Part shown: positions 1 through 5,906 of the stretch, in pieces
Numbering within the stretch: position 1 is the first letter of the stretch
How the letters are laid out: each line of letters begins with the position of its first letter
Assembly (NCBI GenBank): GCA_903876615.1
Contig: CAIRAS010000237.1
Coordinates: 1-16,059 of the forward strand
Length of the DNA: 16,059 bases
Direction of reading: 5' to 3'
Source of the DNA: an uncultured Holophagaceae bacterium
GTDB taxonomy: Bacteria > Acidobacteriota > Holophagae > Holophagales > Holophagaceae
The notes under the pieces: generated by a model
Databases searched by the model: none
Told to the model about the DNA's origin: nothing
The model's input: only the letters and a program-made list of their open reading frames with translations
Program-made: the position numbers and the translations under genes

Positions 1-1
1 C

Positions 2-208
2 CGCACAGCCTTCATGGCGGACATCCGCGGCTTTGTCGCCACGGTGGTGGCCGAGCTCCAGGACGCCCCGGCCCCGCAGGCCCACGGCATCCCCTGCGCC
101 ACCTGCGGCAAGCCCATGCGCATCCTCCCCAGCACCCGGCGCGGCGATTTCTTCCACCGCTGCTCCGACTGCAACCTGACGCTCCCCATCGTGAAGACCG
201 CTGGCTGA
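2..208 (+). CDS. C-terminal fragment with zinc ribbon, possibly type IA DNA topoisomerase
   Basis: The reading frame is open from the window edge (RTAFMADIRGF...) and ends at TGA 206-208, so this is the 3' end of a longer gene. An internal ATG at 14 has no ribosome-binding site and is probably not the start. The tail holds a four-cysteine ribbon (CATCG and CSDC, about 18 residues apart between the pairs), basic residues between the pairs, and a short end. An F-x-x-I-R-x-F helix followed by a Cys4 ribbon resembles the C-terminus of topoisomerase I/III-type proteins, where such ribbons bind single-stranded DNA. This is a family inference from about 68 residues; another zinc-ribbon protein is possible. 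Downstream is a short AT-rich gap (TTAAATATTTTG) that may carry the promoter of the next small gene. Confidence 0.6.
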   Translation, partial: RTAFMADIRGFVATVVAELQDAPAPQAHGIPCATCGKPMRILPSTRRGDFFHRCSDCNLTLPIVKTAG

Positions 209-288
209 GCAGCTGGGTTCATTAAATATTTTGTGGCGTCAATGAAATGAGAGCCTATCCTGGGGCTCTGGCCTTCTCCGGAGGTTCC

Positions 289-462
289 ATGTCCAGTTCG
301 ACTACCCCGCAGCTGCAGCTCTCCTTCGAGTTCGCCGAGACCCTGGTCCAGCACCTGCAGGAGGCCTCCCGCCAAGTCGATGCGGCCGTCCTGCTGCGGG
401 ACGCCGAGGCGCTGCGCGCCCAGATCAATGCCCAGATCCGGTCCGTCCAGCCGGAACATTGA
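289..462 (+). CDS. Small hypothetical protein, 57 aa
   Basis: The start is taken at ATG 289 because CCGGAGG lies 5-10 bases upstream. An in-frame ATG at 247 lacks such a site. The product starts MSSSTTPQLQL and is one amphipathic helical stretch rich in Ala, Glu, Gln and Leu (LQEASRQVDAAVLLRDAEALRAQ would be one long helix), ending SVQPEH. It has no signal peptide, membrane segment or cysteine. It is followed after a few bases by a long inverted repeat that could end its transcript. I do not recognise a family. The clean ribosome-binding site and helical composition support a real gene of unknown function. Confidence 0.55.
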   Translation: MSSSTTPQLQLSFEFAETLVQHLQEASRQVDAAVLLRDAEALRAQINAQIRSVQPEH

Positions 463-467
463 GGGCG

Positions 468-535
468 ATCCCCTTCATCCCCTTCATCCCTGTAAAAACT
501 TCCTTTTGAACAGAGATGAAGGGGATGAAGGGGAT
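468..535. repeat. Intergenic inverted repeat, copy 1 (CCCCTTCAT units)
   Basis: Left arm 468-493 and right arm 510-535 are 26 bases each and pair with a single mismatch (489/514) around a 16-base loop. Each arm is itself a direct repeat of the 9-base unit CCCCTTCAT or its complement. The loop (AAAAACTTCCTTTTGA) resembles a segment of copy 2 (AAAATCCTTTTGG), and both are followed by CAGAGATGA or CACAGATGA. The RNA would form a very stable hairpin, so it may act as a terminator for the preceding small gene. Its likeness to two other intergenic elements suggests a repeat family. Confidence 0.85.
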
Positions 536-755
536 AACTGCAAAAGCCTAGGTGGGCTTTGTGCCGTGAGTTCGCAGAGTGGCCTTGGGGCCTGTCTTTC
601 AGTCCCGGCCTCCCGGTTGAAAGGCTTTGGAATCTGGGTCCGGGGATTGGACAGTGGGTGACCAGTGGCCGATAGAGGGTGGCCTACGGGCTTCCGGCTC
701 CGCCGGTTAGGATGGCAGGGGAAGCCACCGCACCGACCCCCCGGGAGAACGCCCC
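536..755. other. Gene-free stretch between copy-1 repeat and the next small gene
   Basis: No ORF here has both a ribosome-binding site and a protein-like composition. The only notable signal is GGTTAGGATGG (TAGGAT at 708-713), which could be a -10 element for the gene starting at 756, with no convincing -35. Confidence 0.4.
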
Positions 756-1049
756 ATGAACCCAGCCGATGGAAGCAGCGCCGAGCGCCAACCTGAGCCG
801 CTGCCCGAGTGGCAGGTCGTGCTGCCCGCCTGGGAGCCCGCGGACCCCGAGCACCCCACGGCGGAGGAGCTGGAAGCCTACGCCGCCGCCCTGGAACAGA
901 CGCGGCTGGCCTCCATCCGGACCATGGAAGCCCTCGCGGCCCTCACCGAGGCCAGGCTGCAGGACCCCAGCGTTCCCGACGAACAGAAGGCCGAGCTGCG
1001 CCAGGCCCTCCTCCAGGCCACGGACTACCTGGACGTGCTGCGCGGCTGA
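756..1049 (+). CDS. Hypothetical protein, 97 aa
   Basis: The start is ATG 756, with GGGAGA about 8 bases upstream. The product is acidic and Ala/Glu/Leu-rich. A proline-rich N-terminal part (to about residue 35, containing LPEWQVVLPAWEPADPEHP) is followed by a predicted helical hairpin (about 37-95). There is no signal peptide, membrane segment or metal motif. Two longer overlapping frames are Pro/Arg/Gly-rich, as expected of shadows, so this frame is preferred. The gene converges on the small minus-strand gene that ends 26 bases downstream. No family recognised. Confidence 0.65.
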   Translation: MNPADGSSAERQPEPLPEWQVVLPAWEPADPEHPTAEELEAYAAALEQTRLASIRTMEALAALTEARLQDPSVPDEQKAELRQALLQATDYLDVLRG

Positions 1050-1075
1050 GCCACTCAGGTTCGGCCCCGGGGCGT

Positions 1076-1285
1076 TCAGCTGGCCTTGCGCCGGTGGCTT
1101 CGCCGGTTCGCGGAGGCCGTCTCTTCTTCCCCGAAAAATCCATCAGCCCAGGGGTCGATCATGCCCGCCTTCCAGTCCTGGATGGCCCGGAGCACCTCGT
1201 CGGGGACCTCGTCATCGGCAGCCTGCAGCGCGGGCTCGCGGGTCTGCTGCCCGGGTTCGAGCGGCTTGCTAGCTTGTTCGCGCAT
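1076..1285 (-). CDS. Small acidic hypothetical protein, 69 aa
   Basis: The open frame runs much further upstream, but the start is set at the ATG at 1283-1285 because AGGAG sits 8 bases before it on the minus strand (AACAGGAGTGGTCCC-ATG). The protein has a polar N-terminus, a compact segment (DDEVPDEVLRAIQDWKAG, about residues 24-41), a WADGFFGEEE acidic patch and a basic tail (RRSHRRKAS). An AT-rich tract at about 1350-1440 lies upstream and could hold its promoter. Reading upstream from there, the frame would add a hydrophobic stretch encoded by that tract; I regard this as non-coding. No family recognised. Confidence 0.6.
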   Translation of the reverse strand: MREQASKPLEPGQQTREPALQAADDEVPDEVLRAIQDWKAGMIDPWADGFFGEEETASANRRSHRRKAS

Positions 1286-1540
1286 GGGACCACTCCTGTT
1301 CTCGGGGTCTGTCTGAGGGGTGCCCCGAACTACGTCAAGCGCAATGGTGACCATCTTCATCCAATTTATAAATAGGCAATAAAACACCAAAAGAACCTTG
1401 AAACGACTAGCCTTTTTGAAAATATCGCCCATTGCTATCGGAACAACTTTCGGCTCCAGGGCAGGGGCCAAAGGCGCCCCGGACAGTCGCCGACTGCGAC
1501 GGGCTAGAATAGGCTTTGACCGTCCCAGCCTGGAGTCACC
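1286..1540. other. Divergent intergenic region with AT-rich promoter island
   Basis: This 255-base gap separates two divergently transcribed genes. The part from about 1350 to 1440 is strikingly AT-rich for this genome (TTTATAAATAGGCAATAAAA) and probably holds the promoter of the leftward gene. On the right side TAGAAT (1505-1510) is a possible -10 for the lipoprotein gene. No other gene is visible. Confidence 0.4.
1505..1510 (+). promoter_or_regulatory. Possible -10 element of the lipoprotein gene
   Basis: TAGAAT lies 30 bases before the GTG start. A weak CGGACA at 1480-1485 is the only -35-like hexamer, at a long spacing of 19, so this is a tentative call by sequence likeness. Confidence 0.25.
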
Positions 1541-2680
1541 GTGCGTCACCTTATGAGCCTCCTGTCCCTGGTCTTCCTGGCGGTGCTGCTGGCATGCGGT
1601 GGGGGAGGCTCCAGCGCCCCGCCGCCCACGGGCCGCCTCACACTGCGGCTGGGCTCCGACAGCTTTCCGGGCTACGTGGAAGCCTTCGTGAGCATCGAGA
1701 AGGTGGAAGCCAGCATGGACGGCACCCACTGGACCACCCTGGGCACGGTCCAGGCTTCCTATGACCTGTTGGCCCTGCAGAGTGGGCACAGCGCCCAGTT
1801 GGTTTCCTCGGTAGAGGTCACCGCTGGCACCTACACCCAATTCCGGCTGACCTGGGCCACGGTGAATTACTTCAGGGGTCAGTATCAGCCCGCCTTCGTG
1901 TCCTTCCCCAAGGATATAGGGATTCCACTCAACATGCCCCCGTCCATGACCACTGTCGTGACGGGCAGCATCAACGTGCCCGCCAACGGCATCGCCACGG
2001 CCCAGCTGATGTTCAGCGGCCAGCAGGCGGTGCAGCAGCGCACCGCCACCGGCTACGCCTTCCAGGCCACGGGGACTGTCCACGACCTGAACCTCTCGGC
2101 CCGCATCACGGGCCACCTCGCCGATCCAGCAGGTCCACTAAAGGGCGTCGAGGTCTTCGCTGAGACTGCGGACGGGCTCGGAGTGACCTCGATCCAGCGC
2201 CGGGCTTTCACAGACGCTAGCGGGAACTATGTCCTCGAGGGCCTGCCCACGGGCAGTGTCTACTTCGTGGCCGCGCAGCCCTCGGTAACCGCCAGTGTCT
2301 ATGCCGCCGCGGCAGCGACCTCGGTCGACGCACGCTCGGCCACAAGCTACACCGCAGACATGGCCTTCAGCACGCCGATGGCTCCTGGCTCGATGACCAT
2401 CACCATCACTCCGGCCTCATCACCCAACCAGGGGACCTGGGTGGAGCTGAGGCAGATGCTGGTCACCGGGCCCTCGGAGGCCCAGATGCTCATCGTCCGC
2501 TCTCAGCCCGTGGTCATCAGCGCCACTCAGGACCAGGCGGGGCTCACGGGCCTGGCCCCTGGCAGCTACGGCGTCACGGCCCAGCGCAGCAGCTCCGGCG
2601 GACCCGCGACCATGAAAAAGGGCAACACAATAATGGTGGATGCCATCGCCCCCGCCACCACGACCCTCACCTTCCCCTGA
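1541..2680 (+). CDS. DUF4382-like lipoprotein with carboxypeptidase-regulatory-like domain
   Basis: The start is GTG 1541, with TGGAG 6 bases upstream; the ATG at 1553 is a weaker alternative. The N-terminus is a lipoprotein signal (hydrophobic residues about 6-18, lipobox LLAC with Cys19, then GGGGSS), so the mature protein should be lipid-anchored in the envelope. Residues about 30-185 (GRLTLRLGSDSFPGYVEAF..., I-x-x-V pattern, D/W-containing strands) match the general look of DUF4382 proteins, which are beta-rich and of unknown function. Residues about 190-280 (ITGHLADPAGPLKGVEV..., TDASGNYVLEGLPTGSVYFV) are a typical carboxypeptidase-regulatory-like beta sandwich. A last beta-rich part runs to residue 379. 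It is probably a surface or periplasmic structural or binding protein; no catalytic site is seen. Confidence 0.8.
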   Translation: MRHLMSLLSLVFLAVLLACGGGGSSAPPPTGRLTLRLGSDSFPGYVEAFVSIEKVEASMDGTHWTTLGTVQASYDLLALQSGHSAQLVSSVEVTAGTYTQFRLTWATVNYFRGQYQPAFVSFPKDIGIPLNMPPSMTTVVTGSINVPANGIATAQLMFSGQQAVQQRTATGYAFQATGTVHDLNLSARITGHLADPAGPLKGVEVFAETADGLGVTSIQRRAFTDASGNYVLEGLPTGSVYFVAAQPSVTASVYAAAAATSVDARSATSYTADMAFSTPMAPGSMTITITPASSPNQGTWVELRQMLVTGPSEAQMLIVRSQPVVISATQDQAGLTGLAPGSYGVTAQRSSSGGPATMKKGNTIMVDAIAPATTTLTFP

Positions 2681-2703
2681 TCGCCCAGGAAGCCCGGTAC
2701 CGC

Positions 2704-2709
2704 TATACT
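2704..2709 (+). promoter_or_regulatory. Possible -10 element upstream of proline dehydrogenase
   Basis: TATACT is a near-consensus -10 hexamer in the 91-base gap after the lipoprotein gene, 62 bases before the GTG start of the next gene. No good -35 is seen. It suggests that proline dehydrogenase has its own promoter rather than relying on read-through. Confidence 0.35.
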
Positions 2710-2771
2710 TGCGGGGAGCAGATCCCCCGCGAGGACGGGTCTTGACAAGCGAAAGCGCCGGGAGGAACACC

Positions 2772-3668
2772 GTGGGTATCAAGGACAGCATCATCGATCT
2801 CATGCCTGGCCGACTGGTCCGCGTTTTCGCTTCGCCCTACATCGCGGGCAAGGGCATCGCCAGTGGGGTAGCCAAGGCCGATGAGCTCCACCGGCAGCAG
2901 GGGCTCTACTCCACGGTGGACCTGCTGGGCGAGGAGGTCTTCCGGCGGGAGGACGTGGAGGCCATGGTCCAGCTCTACTTCCGCATGGTCGAGGCCCTGC
3001 AGGACCGTCCCTTCGCCAGCATCAGCCTCAAGCCCACCCAGCTGGGGCTCAATGAAAGCGAGGCCTACTGTCAGGACAACCTGCGGCGCATCGTGGCTGC
3101 GGCGGCCGGGCACGGGATCCACGTCACCCTGGATATGGAGGATCGGCACTTCACGGACGTCACCCTCCGGATGTTCCGCGCCATCCGGGACGAGTTCGAC
3201 AACTTCGGCATCGTGCTGCAGAGCCGCCTCTACCGCACGGACGATGACATCCGGCAGCTCCACACCAAGCCCTGCAAGGTGCGGATCTGCATCGGCATCT
3301 ACACCGAGCCTCCCGAAGTGGCCCTCCAGGACAAGCCGGCCATGAAGGACAAGCTCTTCGAGCAGGTGCAGCTGCTCCTGGACCACGGCCACTATCCCGA
3401 GATCGCCACCCACGACGAGCCCCTGCTCCGGCGCTGCCTGGAGTACCTCGACCGGCAGGGCGTGGCCCGGGATGCCTACGAGTTCCAGATGCTGCTGGGC
3501 GTGCCCCGCACGGGGATCCAGCAGGAGATCGTGCAGCGGGGGCAGATCGTTCGGCTCTACGTGCCCTTCGCCGAGGACTGGAAGTACGCGGTGCACTACC
3601 TCAAGCGTCGCCTCGCCCACAACCCCGCCATGGCCGTCATGGTCATGGGAAACCTTTTCCGCAGCTGA
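2772..3668 (+). CDS. Proline dehydrogenase family protein (monofunctional), 298 aa
   Basis: The start is GTG 2772, 6 bases after GGGAGG (2760-2765). An upstream extension of the frame is low-complexity Pro/Ser and lies partly inside the lipoprotein gene. The family oxidises L-proline to pyrroline-5-carboxylate with FAD and passes electrons to the membrane quinone pool. In order, visible TIM-barrel motifs are SISLKPTQLG (about 83-92), VTLDMED (118-124), YRTDDDI, RICIGIYTEPPEVALQDK (from 171), ATHDEPLL (from 212), YEFQMLLGVPR (236 on) and RLYVPFAEDWKY...LKRRLAHNP. In the family the RR pair (279-280) binds the substrate carboxylate. The length fits stand-alone bacterial ProDH. The usual R-L-V-K-G-A-Y strand reads R-I-C-I-G-I-Y, without the lysine, so it is a divergent subfamily. 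No P5C dehydrogenase is adjacent. Confidence 0.88.
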   Translation: MGIKDSIIDLMPGRLVRVFASPYIAGKGIASGVAKADELHRQQGLYSTVDLLGEEVFRREDVEAMVQLYFRMVEALQDRPFASISLKPTQLGLNESEAYCQDNLRRIVAAAAGHGIHVTLDMEDRHFTDVTLRMFRAIRDEFDNFGIVLQSRLYRTDDDIRQLHTKPCKVRICIGIYTEPPEVALQDKPAMKDKLFEQVQLLLDHGHYPEIATHDEPLLRRCLEYLDRQGVARDAYEFQMLLGVPRTGIQQEIVQRGQIVRLYVPFAEDWKYAVHYLKRRLAHNPAMAVMVMGNLFRS

Positions 3669-3710
3669 TTCCCTGTTGGGAAATCCATACTCATCAGGTA
3701 TGGTGTTCCG

Positions 3711-3727
3711 GTGGGACCGGGTCCCAC
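3711..3727. promoter_or_regulatory. Perfect palindrome in front of the Cys-rich protein gene
   Basis: GTGGGACC-G-GGTCCCAC has 8-base arms around one central base and lies 17-33 bases before the ATG. A second inverted repeat, CCATAC (3685-3690) / GTATGG (3698-3703), lies just upstream. The position fits an operator or a leader hairpin for the following gene. The call rests on symmetry alone. Confidence 0.45.
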
Positions 3728-3743
3728 CCCTCTGGAGACTTCC

Positions 3744-3959
3744 ATGAAAAAGTTCCTGGCTCTGATCCTGGTGAGCTCCTTCGCGCTGGTGGCCTTCGCG
3801 GCCGACGAAAAGAAGCCCGAGAGCAAGACGTCCTCCTGCGGCATGGCCTGCTGCGAGAAGAACAAGGCCGCTTCCTGCAAGGACTGCCCCGACTGCGGCG
3901 GCAAGAAGAAGGGCGCCTCCAAGAAGGAAGCCCCCAAGAAGGACGAGGCCCCCAAGTAG
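3744..3959 (+). CDS. Small secreted Cys- and Lys-rich protein, 71 aa
   Basis: The start is ATG 3744, with TGGAG 6 bases upstream; an in-frame upstream start at 3711 falls in the palindrome and has no ribosome-binding site. Residues 1-19 (MKKFLALILVSSFALVAFA) are a classic Sec signal peptide with an A-x-A-type cleavage site. The mature part of about 52 residues has six cysteines (32, 36, 37, 45, 48, 51) in the pattern CGMACC...SCKDCPDCGG, then a tail of Lys/Ala/Pro/Glu repeats (KKEAPKKDEAPK). Clustered Cys suggests metal binding or disulfides in the periplasm; this is inference. It is a monocistronic unit: a palindrome in front, a strong terminator behind. No named family is recognised. Confidence 0.75.
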   Translation: MKKFLALILVSSFALVAFAADEKKPESKTSSCGMACCEKNKAASCKDCPDCGGKKKGASKKEAPKKDEAPK

Positions 3960-3988
3960 CACTGACGCCATCGCGGTTCCTCGCGACG

Positions 3989-4015
3989 AACCCCGGAGCC
4001 TGACTCCGGGGTTTT
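3989..4015 (+). terminator. Rho-independent terminator after the Cys-rich protein gene
   Basis: The stem AACCCCGGAG (3989-3998) pairs perfectly with CTCCGGGGTT (4004-4013) around the loop CCTGA, and the descending arm runs into TTTT. It sits 30 bases after the stop codon and isolates this gene from the mechanosensitive channel gene. Confidence 0.85.
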
Positions 4016-4049
4016 GCGTTTGACCGCCGATCATGTTTGTCTGGACCTG

Positions 4050-5906
4050 ATGAAACATCGACCCTGGATCCCCGCAGCGGTGCTGCTCTCCCTGGCTGCC
4101 CTCGCGGCCGCAGGCTGGTTCTGGACCCGGGAGCCGCTGCCTCCGGCGGCCCAGGAGACGGCGGCCCCGAAGGCATCGGGCCTGCGGCGGAAGGCCCCCC
4201 GGCGGGAGCGGCTGGTGGACCAGACGCCCCTGCTCACGGCCCGGAGCCTCCTGCCCCTGGCCCAGACCGGCGAAGAGCAGCAGTATGCCCGCCAGGCCGA
4301 GCGCCTGGCCAACCACGAGGTGGACCTGGCCTTCACCGATGCCCTGCGGCGGGCCGCCCTGGCCCCGGCCCTGGCCACCCCGGAGCTCAAGGCCCTGGCC
4401 GACGCCAAGGCCAAGGCTGAGCGCCAGGTCGAGGCGGACCGGCAGGTCGTGCAGCGGCTCACGCAGCAGCTCCTGGGGGCCGGCCTGGCCGCCAAGGGCG
4501 CCCTGCAGGATCAGCTGGAGGTCGCCAAGGCCCAGCTGGAGCTGGATGGGGACGAGCTCGACGCCGCGGCCGAGGACCTCGCCAAGGCTGGCGGGGACTC
4601 CCAGGCCCGCATCCGGCGGCTCAAGGAGGCCCACGAGGCCGCGGATCGCGAGTCCTCGCGGCTGCAGGACGCCACTCCCGCCGCGCCCGCTTTCCACATC
4701 GGCAGCCTAGCCGGAAGGATCGGCGAGGGACTGGCCCTGCGCGCCAAGGGCACCCGCCTGGAGACGGCGCGGCAGGAGGCCCTGGCCAAGGCCCAGGCGC
4801 TGACCCAGCGGCAGGAGGTCCTCTCCCAGGCCAGCAAGAAGGACCAGGAGGACCGCGAGGCCGCCAAGTACTGGGCCTCAAACCTGGTGCGGGAGAGCGG
4901 GCAGGGGCCCGGCCGCGACCAGGCCCAGCAGGCGGTGACCTACCTCAAGCAGTATTCCGACGATCAGCGCCGGCTCGCCGACATGGGCCGCCGCATCCAG
5001 GACCAGAAGGCCCTGGCCGAGGTCTACGGCGCCTGGAAGTCCGTGGTGGACGGCTACGGCCTGACCAGCCTGCACCACGCCCTCTCGCGGCTCCTGTGGA
5101 TCCTGGGCCTCGCCCTGGCGGCCTTCCTGATGGGCACACTGGTGGACCACCTCTTCCACCGCGCCTCGGGCGAGAAGAAGAGCGCGGGCACCCTGCGGGT
5201 GGTGGTGAAGCTGGTGCTCCAGGTGAGCTGCGGCCTGGCCATCCTCTTCATCGTGTTCGGCCTGCCCGCCCAGACCACGACGGTCCTGGGCCTGGCGGGC
5301 GCCGGCCTGACCGTGGCCATGAAGGACTTCATCGTGGCCTTCTTCGGCTGGTTCATCCTCATGGGCCGCAACGGCATCCGCGTGGGCGACTGGGTGGAGA
5401 TCCGCGGAGTCGGTGGCGAGGTGGTCGAGATCGGCCTCCTGCGCACCGTGGTGATGGAGACCGGCAGCTGGGCCGACGCCGGGCATCCCACCGGACGGCG
5501 CGTGGCGTTCGTCAACAACTTCGCCATCGAGGGCCACTTCTTCAACTTCTCCACCTCCGGCAAGTGGATGTGGGACGAGCTGAACGTCCTGATTCCCACC
5601 GGACGGGACCCCTATCCCATCATCGACGGCATCCAGAAGCTGGTGGAACGCGAGACCGAGGTCAATGCCCGCATCGCGGAGCAGGAGTGGCAGGGCGCCA
5701 CCGCGCGCTACCATGTGAAGTCCTTCTCCACCGCGCCCGGCCTGAACACCGTGTCCTCCAACAACGGCATCGAGATCCGGGCCCGCTACATCACCCGGGC
5801 CTTCGAGCGCCACGAGACCCGCCTGCGCCTGAACCAGGCGGTGGTTGAACTCATGCATGGTCCCCGCGGGGATGCCGGCAGCCCCGGCGGAAAAGGCGAG
5901 GCCTGA
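4050..5906 (+). CDS. MscS-family mechanosensitive ion channel with long periplasmic coiled coil, 618 aa
   Basis: The start is ATG 4050 (MKHRPWIPAAV...); an in-frame TTG at 4014 overlaps the terminator and is rejected. The ribosome-binding site is weak (GGACCTG). Residues about 8-25 form a signal or anchor helix. Residues about 40-340 are rich in Ala, Glu, Gln, Lys and Arg with heptad-like periodicity, a long extracytoplasmic coiled-coil domain. Membrane helices follow at about 348-367, 384-405 and 410-440. The last is the MscS pore helix with the Gly/Ala pattern LGLAGAGLTVAMKDFIVAFF, followed by the beta domain (GIRVGDWVEIRGVGGEVVEIGLLRTVV) and the alpha/beta vestibule. Such channels open under membrane tension to release solutes during hypo-osmotic shock. 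It overlaps the ABC-F gene by one base, implying an operon. Confidence 0.88.
   Translation: MKHRPWIPAAVLLSLAALAAAGWFWTREPLPPAAQETAAPKASGLRRKAPRRERLVDQTPLLTARSLLPLAQTGEEQQYARQAERLANHEVDLAFTDALRRAALAPALATPELKALADAKAKAERQVEADRQVVQRLTQQLLGAGLAAKGALQDQLEVAKAQLELDGDELDAAAEDLAKAGGDSQARIRRLKEAHEAADRESSRLQDATPAAPAFHIGSLAGRIGEGLALRAKGTRLETARQEALAKAQALTQRQEVLSQASKKDQEDREAAKYWASNLVRESGQGPGRDQAQQAVTYLKQYSDDQRRLADMGRRIQDQKALAEVYGAWKSVVDGYGLTSLHHALSRLLWILGLALAAFLMGTLVDHLFHRASGEKKSAGTLRVVVKLVLQVSCGLAILFIVFGLPAQTTTVLGLAGAGLTVAMKDFIVAFFGWFILMGRNGIRVGDWVEIRGVGGEVVEIGLLRTVVMETGSWADAGHPTGRRVAFVNNFAIEGHFFNFSTSGKWMWDELNVLIPTGRDPYPIIDGIQKLVERETEVNARIAEQEWQGATARYHVKSFSTAPGLNTVSSNNGIEIRARYITRAFERHETRLRLNQAVVELMHGPRGDAGSPGGKGEA

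Noticed and set aside
1286..2116. Upstream extension of the 69-residue minus-strand protein to 346 residues
   Set aside because: The extension is antisense to the lipoprotein gene and crosses an AT-rich island; the internal ATG has the only good ribosome-binding site.
2703..4697. 664-residue minus-strand frame
   Set aside because: It runs antisense through proline dehydrogenase, the Cys-rich protein gene, the terminator and the channel gene; no domain is visible and it is low-complexity.
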